Positions 1 through 6,846 of a stretch of 18,103 nt of DNA are shown here, piece after piece. The notes beneath the pieces were generated by a model. That model saw only the letters and a list, made by a program, of their open reading frames with translations, was not told where the DNA came from and did no database searches. Made by a program: the position numbers and the translations under genes. The DNA comes from CAYWXV01 sp964462535. Lineage in GTDB: Bacteria > Bacteroidota > Ignavibacteria > OLB7. Location: the NCBI GenBank assembly GCA_964462535.1, contig CAYWXV010000053.1, forward strand, positions 1 to 18,103. The letters are read 5' to 3'. The number at the start of each line of letters is the position of its first letter. Positions within the stretch are counted from its first letter, which is position 1.

Positions 1-2294
1 ACGTACTCCGTCGTCACGGACGTCCACTTGATCGTGTCGATGTCGTTGACGTACGCCACCTCACCACCGTTGGGTCGAATCAGCATCACGTTCGGCTTCT
101 GAACCACGGTGAAGTAGCTGTCCGAGGTATCGGCCTCGTTCCGTCCCGAGACGACCACGCGGAGCAGACCGACATCCGTCGGTGCGTCAGCAATCGGCCA
201 CAAGAAGGTGTTGTTTCCCGGAGCGTTCGTCGATGCAAGATTCGCCGCGACCGGCTGCCAGGATGTGCCGCCGTCGGCCGAGTAGAAGATGTCCACTGTC
301 AGAGCCGCCGTCATATTCCGAGACGTCCACTGTATATGCGCTGTATCAGTCGGAACAAGGTTCTCACCACCATTGGGACGAACGATCGTGAGCGCTGGAT
401 GGACAATGGCAAACGCGTTCGACGAGTGCGCCTCGCACACGTTGCCGGTGCTGGTCACGCGGACGCGTGCCACGTTCGTCTCGACATACGGCGTCGTAAA
501 CGTGAAGCTGTTCGTACCAGCAACAGTGGGACTGACCAGACCGACCTGGGTCCAGTTGTCACCATCGTCTGTCGACAGCTCAATCTTCACATCAAGTGGG
601 CGATTGGTTGTGTACTCGATTGTCACCGGGACCGCGCTCGTGAATTGATCACCTGCGTTCGGAGATGTCACCCGGATGCCATCGGCATTGTAATCACCTT
701 CGTCTGCTCCAATGTCAGATCGGTATGTACTCCGTGCCTCGCCGTCGACGTCGTGTGCGACATACGAGAGGTATAAGCCACGAGACTCCCCGACGAACGG
801 AGCACAACCGCTCGGAATGTGCAGGTCACCCCCAGCTGGATCGACATAGGTTATGCTTTGCTGAGTCAGTGTGTTCTGGTCCTTTCCAGTCGACGACTGA
901 TACTCGGAGAACTGCGTTGCGTAAACGGAACCACAGCTTGTCGAGTAGAAGTAAACTGCATACCGGTACGGTGGGGTCCAGAAGTTGACAATATTGTAGT
1001 CCGAGTACCAGTTAGCGCAGATGTAATAGACCATCCATGCGTAGTAGACACGAGGTCGATTGAATTCGTAGATATTGTTGTAGTGATGCACGGTCGCTAC
1101 CGCATCGCCACCACCATTGTAGCCATACACATACATCGGATAGTACGTGTAGTAGTTGGTGCCGACACCGCCGGCAATTCGGTAGGTATTATGGCAGATG
1201 TCCGCGTTAAAGCTGCTTGACGCATAGTAGAGATACGTGTACAGCCCGTACCAGTAGATATCGTTCTGATCGTGGTTGATCATGTTATTGATAAACTGGT
1301 AGTTCGAGTTGGAGCCGCGATATGCGTAACAGTATACCAGGTACCAGTAACCGTACGAGTAGATCGTCCCTCGCGAGAGTTCGTAGAATCTATTTCCGTC
1401 GACACGTGTATTCCGCGAGTACCCATAGTACTCGTAGATGTACATGCAGTATGCGTAGTAGTAATAGGCTCCCTCGGGTTGATGAATCCTGTTTCCCTGA
1501 ACGATCATCCCGAAATTGTAGTAGTTGATGTAGAGGCCGTAGTAGCTGTACGAACCAGAGGACTGCCCCCAATTCACGATCTCATTCCCAACGATCTTGT
1601 TCCCTCGATTCGGCGTGCCGGTACTTGATCCGTAGGCGTACACCATGTACGACGATCTAATATTACCCGTCGGGTCGCCGATCACGCAGTTCTGCACCAG
1701 GTTCGAGTCATTGCCCCCGTTCGAGAAATGAACCACCGCACCGTACGACGATGTAGCATAGTAGGAGGCCCCCACTAGTTTGCAGTTCCGAACGGTATTG
1801 AAATCAGCGCCGCTGCGCCAGAGAACTGCCGATCCGTACGATGTGTTTGAGTTGTAGATGGTCATATCCTGAGTGGCACCACCGATTGTATTTGATCCGT
1901 CGATCACATAGAAATCGCCACCATTGAATTTGAAAATCCCATCGTTCCCGACACTCCCCGAAACCGTCACCGTCGCACCGGACGCAGGCCGAATCGTAAT
2001 TCGGTTCGCGGAACTCATCCCGGAACGGGCGTTCAGACTCAGGGCCGAAGTCACCGTGTACGAACCAGAGCTGATGAGGAAGGTCACGGGACCCGATACC
2101 GAACTGGAGTTGATCGCACTCACCATTGCGGTGAGCGAAGTGTAGTCGTCGCTGCTGGTGCCTACCGTGTAGGTGCCATTTAGTTGTGAAAAGGCACTTC
2201 CCGACATCAGCACAGAAAAAGCCAATGCCAGCAGGAAGCCCCTCATCCGCCCGGACATCGACCACGCTCGCTGTCGAAGACTCGTGGTATACAT
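1..2294 (-). CDS. Secreted tyrosine-rich beta-helix protein with PNGGE Ig-like modules (3' end beyond the window)
   Basis: The frame is open from an ATG at 2294 to the window edge, giving 764 codons plus two bases, with no stop. The start is supported by AAGGTGAG at 2306-2299, four bases upstream, and by a signal peptide: basic residues in the first 20, then the hydrophobic stretch FLLALAFSVLMSG and a likely cut after SAFS (near residue 36). An ATG at codon 17 is an alternative. Residues about 40-500 show the spaced G/N-rich strands of a right-handed parallel beta-helix (for example VGNEIVNWG, VQGNRIHQ, VDGNRFYEL). Residues 247-451 contain about 51 Tyr in 205 positions. From residue 537 follow at least three Ig-like modules, starting at VTSPNAGDQF, IVRPNGGENL and LIRPNGGEVA; two carry a WTS or YTT strand and S.DGG..W-type turns, as in large secreted proteins of Bacteroidota and Chlorobi relatives. 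I expect a cell-surface or released protein, perhaps sorted by a C-terminal signal outside the window. Enzyme activity cannot be claimed because no lyase or hydrolase motif was recognised. Confidence 0.85.
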   Translation of the reverse strand, partial: MYTTSLRQRAWSMSGRMRGFLLALAFSVLMSGSAFSQLNGTYTVGTSSDDYTSLTAMVSAINSSSVSGPVTFLISSGSYTVTSALSLNARSGMSSANRITIRPASGATVTVSGSVGNDGIFKFNGGDFYVIDGSNTIGGATQDMTIYNSNTSYGSAVLWRSGADFNTVRNCKLVGASYYATSSYGAVVHFSNGGNDSNLVQNCVIGDPTGNIRSSYMVYAYGSSTGTPNRGNKIVGNEIVNWGQSSGSYSYYGLYINYYNFGMIVQGNRIHQPEGAYYYYAYCMYIYEYYGYSRNTRVDGNRFYELSRGTIYSYGYWYLVYCYAYRGSNSNYQFINNMINHDQNDIYWYGLYTYLYYASSSFNADICHNTYRIAGGVGTNYYTYYPMYVYGYNGGGDAVATVHHYNNIYEFNRPRVYYAWMVYYICANWYSDYNIVNFWTPPYRYAVYFYSTSCGSVYATQFSEYQSSTGKDQNTLTQQSITYVDPAGGDLHIPSGCAPFVGESRGLYLSYVAHDVDGEARSTYRSDIGADEGDYNADGIRVTSPNAGDQFTSAVPVTIEYTTNRPLDVKIELSTDDGDNWTQVGLVSPTVAGTNSFTFTTPYVETNVARVRVTSTGNVCEAHSSNAFAIVHPALTIVRPNGGENLVPTDTAHIQWTSRNMTAALTVDIFYSADGGTSWQPVAANLASTNAPGNNTFLWPIADAPTDVGLLRVVVSGRNEADTSDSYFTVVQKPNVMLIRPNGGEVAYVNDIDTIKWTSVTTEY

Positions 2295-2480
2295 GCGTCT
2301 CACCTTGTGGATTGAGTGGATTGTCTTGTTTGTAGCTTCGTTGAACCCATCGCCAATGCAGACCAGTGTCTTAGCGTCCCAAAGCGATTTGTCCGTACAA
2401 CGGCATGCCCAAGTGAAGTCCGTGAAAAGAGATCACCAGGCACCTACGGCGACAACGCCGCGGCTTCGGGTCAATGGAGT

Positions 2481-2752
2481 AATTGGGTGAGCGGGTGAAT
2501 GCTGAGTAGCACGGAAGACAGTCAGGACGCGGATGTCTCAATGACCGCGTCGCTTGTTCCGCCCTGGACACGGCTCGGCCAGAACGGATTCTACAGGGCA
2601 ATTGGGCGAAGAATGGGCGATGAGGTGAGCACGACCGCGGCTGCGGACCGATTCATGGTAACACGAACAGCTGAATCGAGCCACGGACGACGATCAACAT
2701 GACGTCAACACGACACGTTCAGGGCAATTGGGCGATAGGTGGGATGACCGCG
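2481..2752. repeat. Three degenerate copies of an AATTGGGYGA...GACCGCG module
   Basis: AATTGGGTGA starts at 2481, and AATTGGGCGA starts at 2600 and at 2726. The last two copies lie in a 16-bp exact direct repeat, CAGGGCAATTGGGCGA, at 2594-2609 and 2720-2735. Each copy is followed by GACCGCG (2543, 2633 and 2746), with spacing shrinking from 62 to 33 to 20 bases. Between the two boxes are further GGGCGAT/GGGTGA-like words. This looks like a decayed tandem duplication or a cluster of binding sites. No function can be assigned from sequence alone. Confidence 0.45.
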
Positions 2753-2798
2753 GTGGGTACTATCTGAACACGAGGAGACCCGGATAGTTTCACGTGTC

Positions 2799-2822
2799 AA
2801 AAAGTATACGGCTTGTAGCCGT
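2799..2822 (-). terminator. Probable rho-independent terminator of lexA
   Basis: On the minus strand, ACGGCT-ACA-AGCCGT forms a 6-bp stem with a 3-base loop (2822-2808). It is followed by ATACTTTTT, and it lies 28 bases past the lexA stop codon. The stem is short and the T tract is interrupted, so efficiency is uncertain, but position and orientation fit lexA. Confidence 0.6.
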
Positions 2823-2849
2823 GCGGATCAAACAAAAAATTGGCGAGCA

Positions 2850-3497
2850 CTAAATCTGCGGCGGAGTAAGACCTCTTCGATTCATCAGGAAATATTGATC
2901 CATGTTCCGAATCAATGCTACGACACGTCCCTCAAGGAAGAAATTCTGCTTGTCATCGACAGGAATGGGTCTATAGCGTTTGTTTGCTGGCTCCAGCACG
3001 ATGCGACCTGCGATGTTGAAGAATCGCTTCACTGTCGTCTCGTCGCCCAAACGCGCGACAACGATCTCTCCATTGCGCACCGATTCGGTACGCCGCACCA
3101 ATATCAGGTCGTCCTCGAGTATCCCTGCCTCTTCCATTGAGTCGCCTTGAACGCGAAGCAGGAACACCTCCTCAGACCCCACGTATCCCGCGTCGAACAT
3201 CATCGACCCCTCGATGTTCTCGACTGCGAGCAGGGGCGTTCCAGCGACAACGGATCCTACGATGGGGACAGAGACTGTCGGCTGAACATCGTTCAACCTG
3301 ATGCCTCGACTCCGTCCGTCCCTCCTGAGTGATACCTTGTTCTTCTTCTCCAGAGCGGCGAGATGTTTTCTGACAGCGCTCTGATGAATCCTAAAGTGCT
3401 CTCCGATCTCCCTCTCCGTCGGCGGCTGCTGATGCCGGCGGAAATGAGCCTCAATGAATTTCAAGATTGATCCCTGGCGCGGCGTGAGCTCGTTCAT
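2850..3497 (-). CDS. lexA: LexA, SOS-response transcriptional repressor and self-cleaving protease
   Basis: The 215-residue product has the normal LexA length and two-domain layout. Residues 1-70 are the winged-helix DNA-binding domain: it opens with LTPRQGSILKFIE, then PPTEREIGEHF and a recognition helix around SAVRKHLAALEKK, and ends at RSRGIRL. The linker holds the cleavage site Ala85-Gly86 (SVVAGTP). The S24 catalytic domain follows, with nucleophile Ser120 in GDSMEEAGI and the general base Lys157 in TTVKRFF. With RecA-ssDNA filaments the protein cuts itself, lifting repression of DNA-damage genes. The ATG at 3497 has no obvious Shine-Dalgarno. The gene is divergent from the lipoprotein gene at 3657, sharing 159 bp. 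A weak inverted repeat, GTAA-N4-TTAC, lies at 3583-3594, but no known SOS-box consensus is evident, so autoregulation is assumed rather than seen. Confidence 0.96.
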   Translation of the reverse strand: MNELTPRQGSILKFIEAHFRRHQQPPTEREIGEHFRIHQSAVRKHLAALEKKNKVSLRRDGRSRGIRLNDVQPTVSVPIVGSVVAGTPLLAVENIEGSMMFDAGYVGSEEVFLLRVQGDSMEEAGILEDDLILVRRTESVRNGEIVVARLGDETTVKRFFNIAGRIVLEPANKRYRPIPVDDKQNFFLEGRVVALIRNMDQYFLMNRRGLTPPQI

Positions 3498-3656
3498 ACT
3501 TGATGGTAGCTGCTGGAAGTGCCTATGGCGGCGTCAGACGGTCGACATGATCCATCTTCGTCCGGTCATCTAATGAACACCAGTAAGAAGTTACGCCAAC
3601 CACGATTCCGGGACAACTCCGTTGCCCTCTTATTTTTCGCCGCTCAATCTTCCACG

Positions 3657-4877
3657 ATGCGATATCCAACGCTGCTAGTACTCGTTTCACTGATGTTCGC
3701 GGCCTGCGGAAGGTCCACGACACCATCGACCGACCTGTTCGGGGCGTATAACGACCGAGGTGGATCAGAACGGAACAACGACTTTTCTTCGACCACGTCG
3801 TCGCTGGTGACGACCCTGACAACCGACACGTTTCCAACCATGTTGGGCGGCTTCCGAACACCCCCGCTCGATGTCGGGGACGGCAGACGCCTGATGCTCT
3901 TCTCCGGACGGACGGGAAGTCCCCCGTTGGTAGTGATGGCCTACGGTGACTCGGTACTCTGGAGGTGTTCCCTCCCCCGTGGGCACTTCCCCCTACCTGC
4001 GCTGGCCGCCGATTCCGCATTGACGGCGTATGTGTCGTCCGCCCGCGGGAATCTCAATGCCATCGGCGCCGACGGTCGACTCCGCTGGTCGCAGCCGGTC
4101 GGTCGCGACTCTACGGACACGCTTGCCGTTCCCACCCCCCCTCTGGCGCTCGGTGACGGTGCCGTCGTAGGGAACAACCGGGGTCGGATGGCACGTTTTG
4201 ACGGAAGCGGGAGGGTTCTGTGGGCAATTGATCGGGGAGGGGCCTTCAGCGACCGTCCGTGCGCTCGACCGGACGTCGGGATCGTGGCCGCCCTCTCTCA
4301 TAACGACTACACGAAAAGCGATTCGATCGTCGTGCTGGACACAAGAAACGGTGCCGAGCGATGGTGTCGGCCCGTTCCAGGGAGGGTCGTTTGCGAACCG
4401 GTCGTAGCGGGGAGCCTGATCGTTATCGGTATCGCATCAATCGACTCCAACGAACGCCGGGTGCCCAGTTTGATCGCGTTTACATTCGACGGGAAACATG
4501 CATGGCGCTCTTCCCTTCCCCTCCTTCCACGAGGAATCGCCGGGGGGGCCGGTTCCATCTTTGCATCGTGTGCGGGGAACGCGATGGATCTGGTGGGGGG
4601 CGCGCTTGTTGCTTTCGATTCAACCGGCAAGCAACGCTGGCTGGCACCCTTTGGTTCAGGCGTGACTGCTCCCCCTTCCGTAACGGCGAACTGGCTCTAT
4701 TTCATCGCCCGGCGCGAGGGTCGCACGGGTCTCTACACGTATGGTATCGACGGCGCGTTCGGTTCATTCGTCCCCATCGACATCCTCCCCGACGTCTCTT
4801 CCAGCACCACAATCTCCTCGTTTGGCCGCCTTGTTCTCAGTGGCCTGGATGTTCCCACACTCCTGGTTGGTGGCTGA
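3657..4877 (+). CDS. Beta-propeller (PQQ-repeat-like) lipoprotein
   Basis: The 406-residue product starts with a lipoprotein signal: MRYPTLLVLVSLMFAAC, with the lipid-modified Cys at residue 17, followed by a Ser/Thr-rich linker. I chose this ATG because the frame's longer upstream extension (to 3519) puts 46 non-signal-like residues before the signal and overlaps the lexA promoter. The body shows repeated propeller blades of PQQ type, each with a strand reading like 'LxAFDxxGKxxW': AIGADGRLRWS, ARFDGSGRVLWA, VLDTRNGAERW, AFTFDGKHAWRS and AFDSTGKQRWLA. Such propellers scaffold protein complexes at the membrane; BamB is the best-known lipoprotein of this shape, and others bind PQQ or sugars. 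I do not call it BamB, since the genes around it are not bam-like. It is probably co-transcribed with the zinc-ribbon gene 64 bp downstream. There is no clear Shine-Dalgarno before the start. Confidence 0.82.
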   Translation: MRYPTLLVLVSLMFAACGRSTTPSTDLFGAYNDRGGSERNNDFSSTTSSLVTTLTTDTFPTMLGGFRTPPLDVGDGRRLMLFSGRTGSPPLVVMAYGDSVLWRCSLPRGHFPLPALAADSALTAYVSSARGNLNAIGADGRLRWSQPVGRDSTDTLAVPTPPLALGDGAVVGNNRGRMARFDGSGRVLWAIDRGGAFSDRPCARPDVGIVAALSHNDYTKSDSIVVLDTRNGAERWCRPVPGRVVCEPVVAGSLIVIGIASIDSNERRVPSLIAFTFDGKHAWRSSLPLLPRGIAGGAGSIFASCAGNAMDLVGGALVAFDSTGKQRWLAPFGSGVTAPPSVTANWLYFIARREGRTGLYTYGIDGAFGSFVPIDILPDVSSSTTISSFGRLVLSGLDVPTLLVGG

Positions 4878-4941
4878 CAAATAGTAGAGAACTGTCCTCT
4901 TGTTTAAGAGCGTGGCTAAGCACCCATTGCCAACTTGCGCC

Positions 4942-5205
4942 ATGGTAGAACCAGTGTTGCTCCATCTCTGTACATCGTGTGGCTACTTTGGCACACGTTC
5001 GGAGAGGTTCTGCCCGTTGTGCGGATCTCCACTCGTATCCGAGTGTGGGTCCTGCGGCGGATCAATCTCGAATCCCTTCGCGCGGTACTGTGCCGGCTGC
5101 GGAACGGCGTTGGAGCCGGTTCCAGTCGCGGCGGGCGCGATCGACAGGGATTCGCACGGTACAAGTCTGCGCCATGGCCGGCGCTCTGAAGGGACACGGG
5201 GGTAG
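4942..5205 (+). CDS. Small double zinc-ribbon protein
   Basis: The 87-residue product carries eight cysteines in four CxxC knuckles, at residues 10/13, 24/27, 35/38 and 50/53, arranged as two consecutive zinc ribbons (CTSCG...CPLCG and CGSCG...CAGCG). This matches the double zinc ribbon (DZR) layout. The tail after residue 60 is basic and low in structure. The ATG at 4942 gives a compact protein with the first Cys at residue 10. A TTG at 4900 in the same frame would add 14 residues. There is no transmembrane segment. DZR domains often mediate protein or nucleic-acid contacts and are frequently fused to kinases or membrane proteins; here the domain stands alone. It follows the propeller lipoprotein on the same strand and ends just before the hairpin at 5268. 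Its function is unknown. Confidence 0.75.
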   Translation: MVEPVLLHLCTSCGYFGTRSERFCPLCGSPLVSECGSCGGSISNPFARYCAGCGTALEPVPVAAGAIDRDSHGTSLRHGRRSEGTRG

Positions 5206-5267
5206 TTCCGAGGGCGTCGGCCTGGCACAATCTTCAAAACGCAAGTGTGGCTGTGGGCGCCATTACA

Positions 5268-5301
5268 GAAAGCCCCGTGACCGAACGGTCACGGGGCTTT
5301 C
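5268..5301. terminator. Bidirectional terminator hairpin between convergent genes
   Basis: A perfect 15-bp stem, GAAAGCCCCGTGACC, pairs with its complement across a GAAC loop (5268-5282 and 5287-5301). The stem ends in TTTC on either strand. It sits 62 bp past the zinc-ribbon stop and 43 bp past the cyclophilin stop, so it can serve both convergent transcripts. Confidence 0.9.
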
Positions 5302-5344
5302 GATTAGCATGCCAGATTGTCGTCAGGCGTCGAAATCGAGGGCT

Positions 5345-5968
5345 CTACTCAGCAGCTGTGACTGCGATGCTCTCAATAGTAATCGGCGTGATAGGACGTT
5401 GTCCCCCGTCAGTTGGGACGCCGGCAATCTCATCCACGATCTCCATCCCTTTTGTCACCTTGCCAAACATCGTGTAGCTCTTTGGCAGCCCTTCGTTGTC
5501 GCGGAGGTTGATAAAGAACTGACTCGTGTTCGTGTTGGGGCCACGGTTTGCCATTGCGAGGACGCCCCGTTTGTAGCCGAGCTGGTAACTGGGTGCCTGC
5601 GGATTCAGTTCGTCCACGAATGTCCCACCGTAAATGCTCTCGCCGCCCGTCCCCCATTCACCTTTCAGTTTGACGTCCTTGGTCTTGGGATCGCCGACCT
5701 GAATGACGAATCCGGGAACGATCCGGTGAAAGAGAATGCCATTGTAGAAGTCCTTCTGGGCAAGTCCCACGAAGTTGGCAACAGTCTTTGGGGCATCGAC
5801 GCCGTATAGCTCGATCTCGATGTCTCCCTTGCTGGTCTTGATAACGGCAGTATGGGTCACCACTGGTTTCGGATCCTCCTCTTTTTCCCGATTGCCGCCT
5901 GAAGCAAGGGCAACGGTCGCGGCGACAAGTGCGACTAACGATGCCAAGGATAGATGTCTGATGATCAT
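5345..5968 (-). CDS. Secreted cyclophilin-type peptidyl-prolyl cis-trans isomerase
   Basis: It catalyses cis-trans isomerisation of X-Pro bonds in exported proteins. The 207-residue product starts with a signal peptide (MIIRHLSLASLVALVAATVALA, cut near residue 22), so it is periplasmic or secreted. The cyclophilin fold runs from about residue 38: FHRIVPGFVIQ supplies Arg82, Phe87 and Gln90 (matching Arg55, Phe60 and Gln63 of human CypA), MANRGPNTNTSQFF lies at 139-152, and MFGKVTKGM at 167-175. The CypA Trp121 position falls in KSYTMF, so cyclosporin affinity is likely low, as in many bacterial forms. The ATG at 5968 was chosen because it begins the signal peptide. The frame runs on upstream to a GTG at 6010, with an ATG at 5995. 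It is the last gene of the uppP-cyclophilin-cyclophilin cluster, 102 bp after its paralogue. Confidence 0.94.
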   Translation of the reverse strand: MIIRHLSLASLVALVAATVALASGGNREKEEDPKPVVTHTAVIKTSKGDIEIELYGVDAPKTVANFVGLAQKDFYNGILFHRIVPGFVIQVGDPKTKDVKLKGEWGTGGESIYGGTFVDELNPQAPSYQLGYKRGVLAMANRGPNTNTSQFFINLRDNEGLPKSYTMFGKVTKGMEIVDEIAGVPTDGGQRPITPITIESIAVTAAE

Positions 5969-6070
5969 TGTTGCGTGCTCGTTGTTCGGTTCCATTTCAC
6001 CTGCTCGCACCCTCGATTATGGCGGAAGCTAGGCGATAGTGGCGGATTGACAAGAAAACGGGTTGGGGGA

Positions 6071-6820
6071 TTATCCGGCGGTGCCTGTTGCGCGATCCTG
6101 CACTGTTACTGAGGTGATCCGAACGGGATCCCTGACCGCCTCCCCTTGCGCTCCGGTCGCTTCGATCGCCTTTACAACCTCCATTCCCTTCGTCACCATC
6201 CCGAAGATCGTGTACGTGTTGTAGCCAGCAAGCCGCGCCCCTTCAGGACCGGTAACTATGAAGAACTGGCTCGTGTTCGTGTTCGGGCCTCGATTCGCCA
6301 TCGCAAGCGTTCCAACCACGTACCCACGACGCCGACTGGGCGATGCCGGATCAACCTCGTCTGCGAACTCCCCCCCGAACATGCTCTCTCCCCCATTTCC
6401 CCAATTCGACCGTTGCGTCGTATCCCGCGTCAATGGGTCTCCTGCCTGCACAACGAAACCGGCAATGGCACGGTGAAAACCGATCTTCTCAAAGAATTTC
6501 TTTCGTGCAAGCCCGACGAAGTTCTCCACCGTTTTCGGGGCATCCTTCCCATAGAGCTCGATCTCGATCTCCCCGGCGGTTGTGCTGATCCTGGCCGTAT
6601 GAGTCACCACTGGAACCGAATCAGTAGAAACCGCAGCGGCACTGTCCTGCGCAGCCGAGCTCCCACCTCCCCCTCCTGACGAGGGTGATGTCGTCGTGAA
6701 TTGCGCAGTATCGATCGGATTCCCGTCGGGGTTTCGTCCTGAGTCGCCGACACACCCCACCATTGTCAGCGCAATAGCCAAGGGTACGAGCACTCTGCTC
6801 AAAGAGGACGTGACTTCCAT
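6071..6820 (-). CDS. Cyclophilin-type peptidyl-prolyl isomerase, predicted lipoprotein
   Basis: The 249-residue product carries a lipoprotein signal (LAIALTMVGC, acylated Cys23). A Gly/Ser/Ala-rich tether of about 45 residues follows, including a run of five glycines, and the cyclophilin domain starts near residue 70. Key residues are present: Arg117, Phe122 and Gln125 in FHRAIAGFVVQ, and MANRGPNTNTSQFF at 174-187. It should act as a membrane-anchored foldase on exported proteins. The ATG at 6820 is preceded by GGAAAGG at a good distance; an upstream TTG would place that site inside the gene. The gene starts 26 bp after uppP and precedes the secreted cyclophilin. The two domains share many identical blocks, indicating a tandem duplication followed by a split in location. 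Confidence 0.94.
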   Translation of the reverse strand: MEVTSSLSRVLVPLAIALTMVGCVGDSGRNPDGNPIDTAQFTTTSPSSGGGGGSSAAQDSAAAVSTDSVPVVTHTARISTTAGEIEIELYGKDAPKTVENFVGLARKKFFEKIGFHRAIAGFVVQAGDPLTRDTTQRSNWGNGGESMFGGEFADEVDPASPSRRRGYVVGTLAMANRGPNTNTSQFFIVTGPEGARLAGYNTYTIFGMVTKGMEVVKAIEATGAQGEAVRDPVRITSVTVQDRATGTAG

Positions 6821-6846
6821 CGTATGCCTTTCCAAGTGTTAAGAAT

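Larger units (their letters stand above)
2295..2849. other. 555-bp intergenic stretch between the beta-helix gene and lexA
   Basis: No reading frame here looks like a real gene. The short frames lack protein-like composition and overlap one another on both strands. What it holds is the leader of the minus-strand beta-helix gene (RBS at 2299-2306), three copies of a degenerate short motif (2481-2752), and the probable lexA terminator (2799-2822). I did not find a convincing promoter for the beta-helix gene. A TCGCTTTG resembling the Bacteroidota -7 element TAnnTTTG lies about 95 bp upstream on the minus strand, but it lacks the key A. Confidence 0.6.

Noticed and set aside
1804..2265. A 153-codon minus-strand frame within the beta-helix gene
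   Set aside because: It is the out-of-phase reading of the gene that starts at 2294. The true frame has a signal peptide, an RBS and stays open to the window edge.
3286..3296. GAAC-ATC-GTTC palindrome resembling a Gram-positive SOS box
   Set aside because: The spacer is three bases instead of four, and it lies inside the lexA coding region over 200 bp from the start.
3519..3656. N-terminal extension of the propeller lipoprotein from 3519
   Set aside because: It would bury the lipoprotein signal 46 residues inside the protein and cover the shared lexA promoter region.
4979..5809. A 276-codon plus-strand frame spanning the zinc-ribbon gene and the cyclophilin
   Set aside because: It crosses a strong terminator hairpin and is antisense to a conserved cyclophilin. 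Its sequence has no domain-like character.
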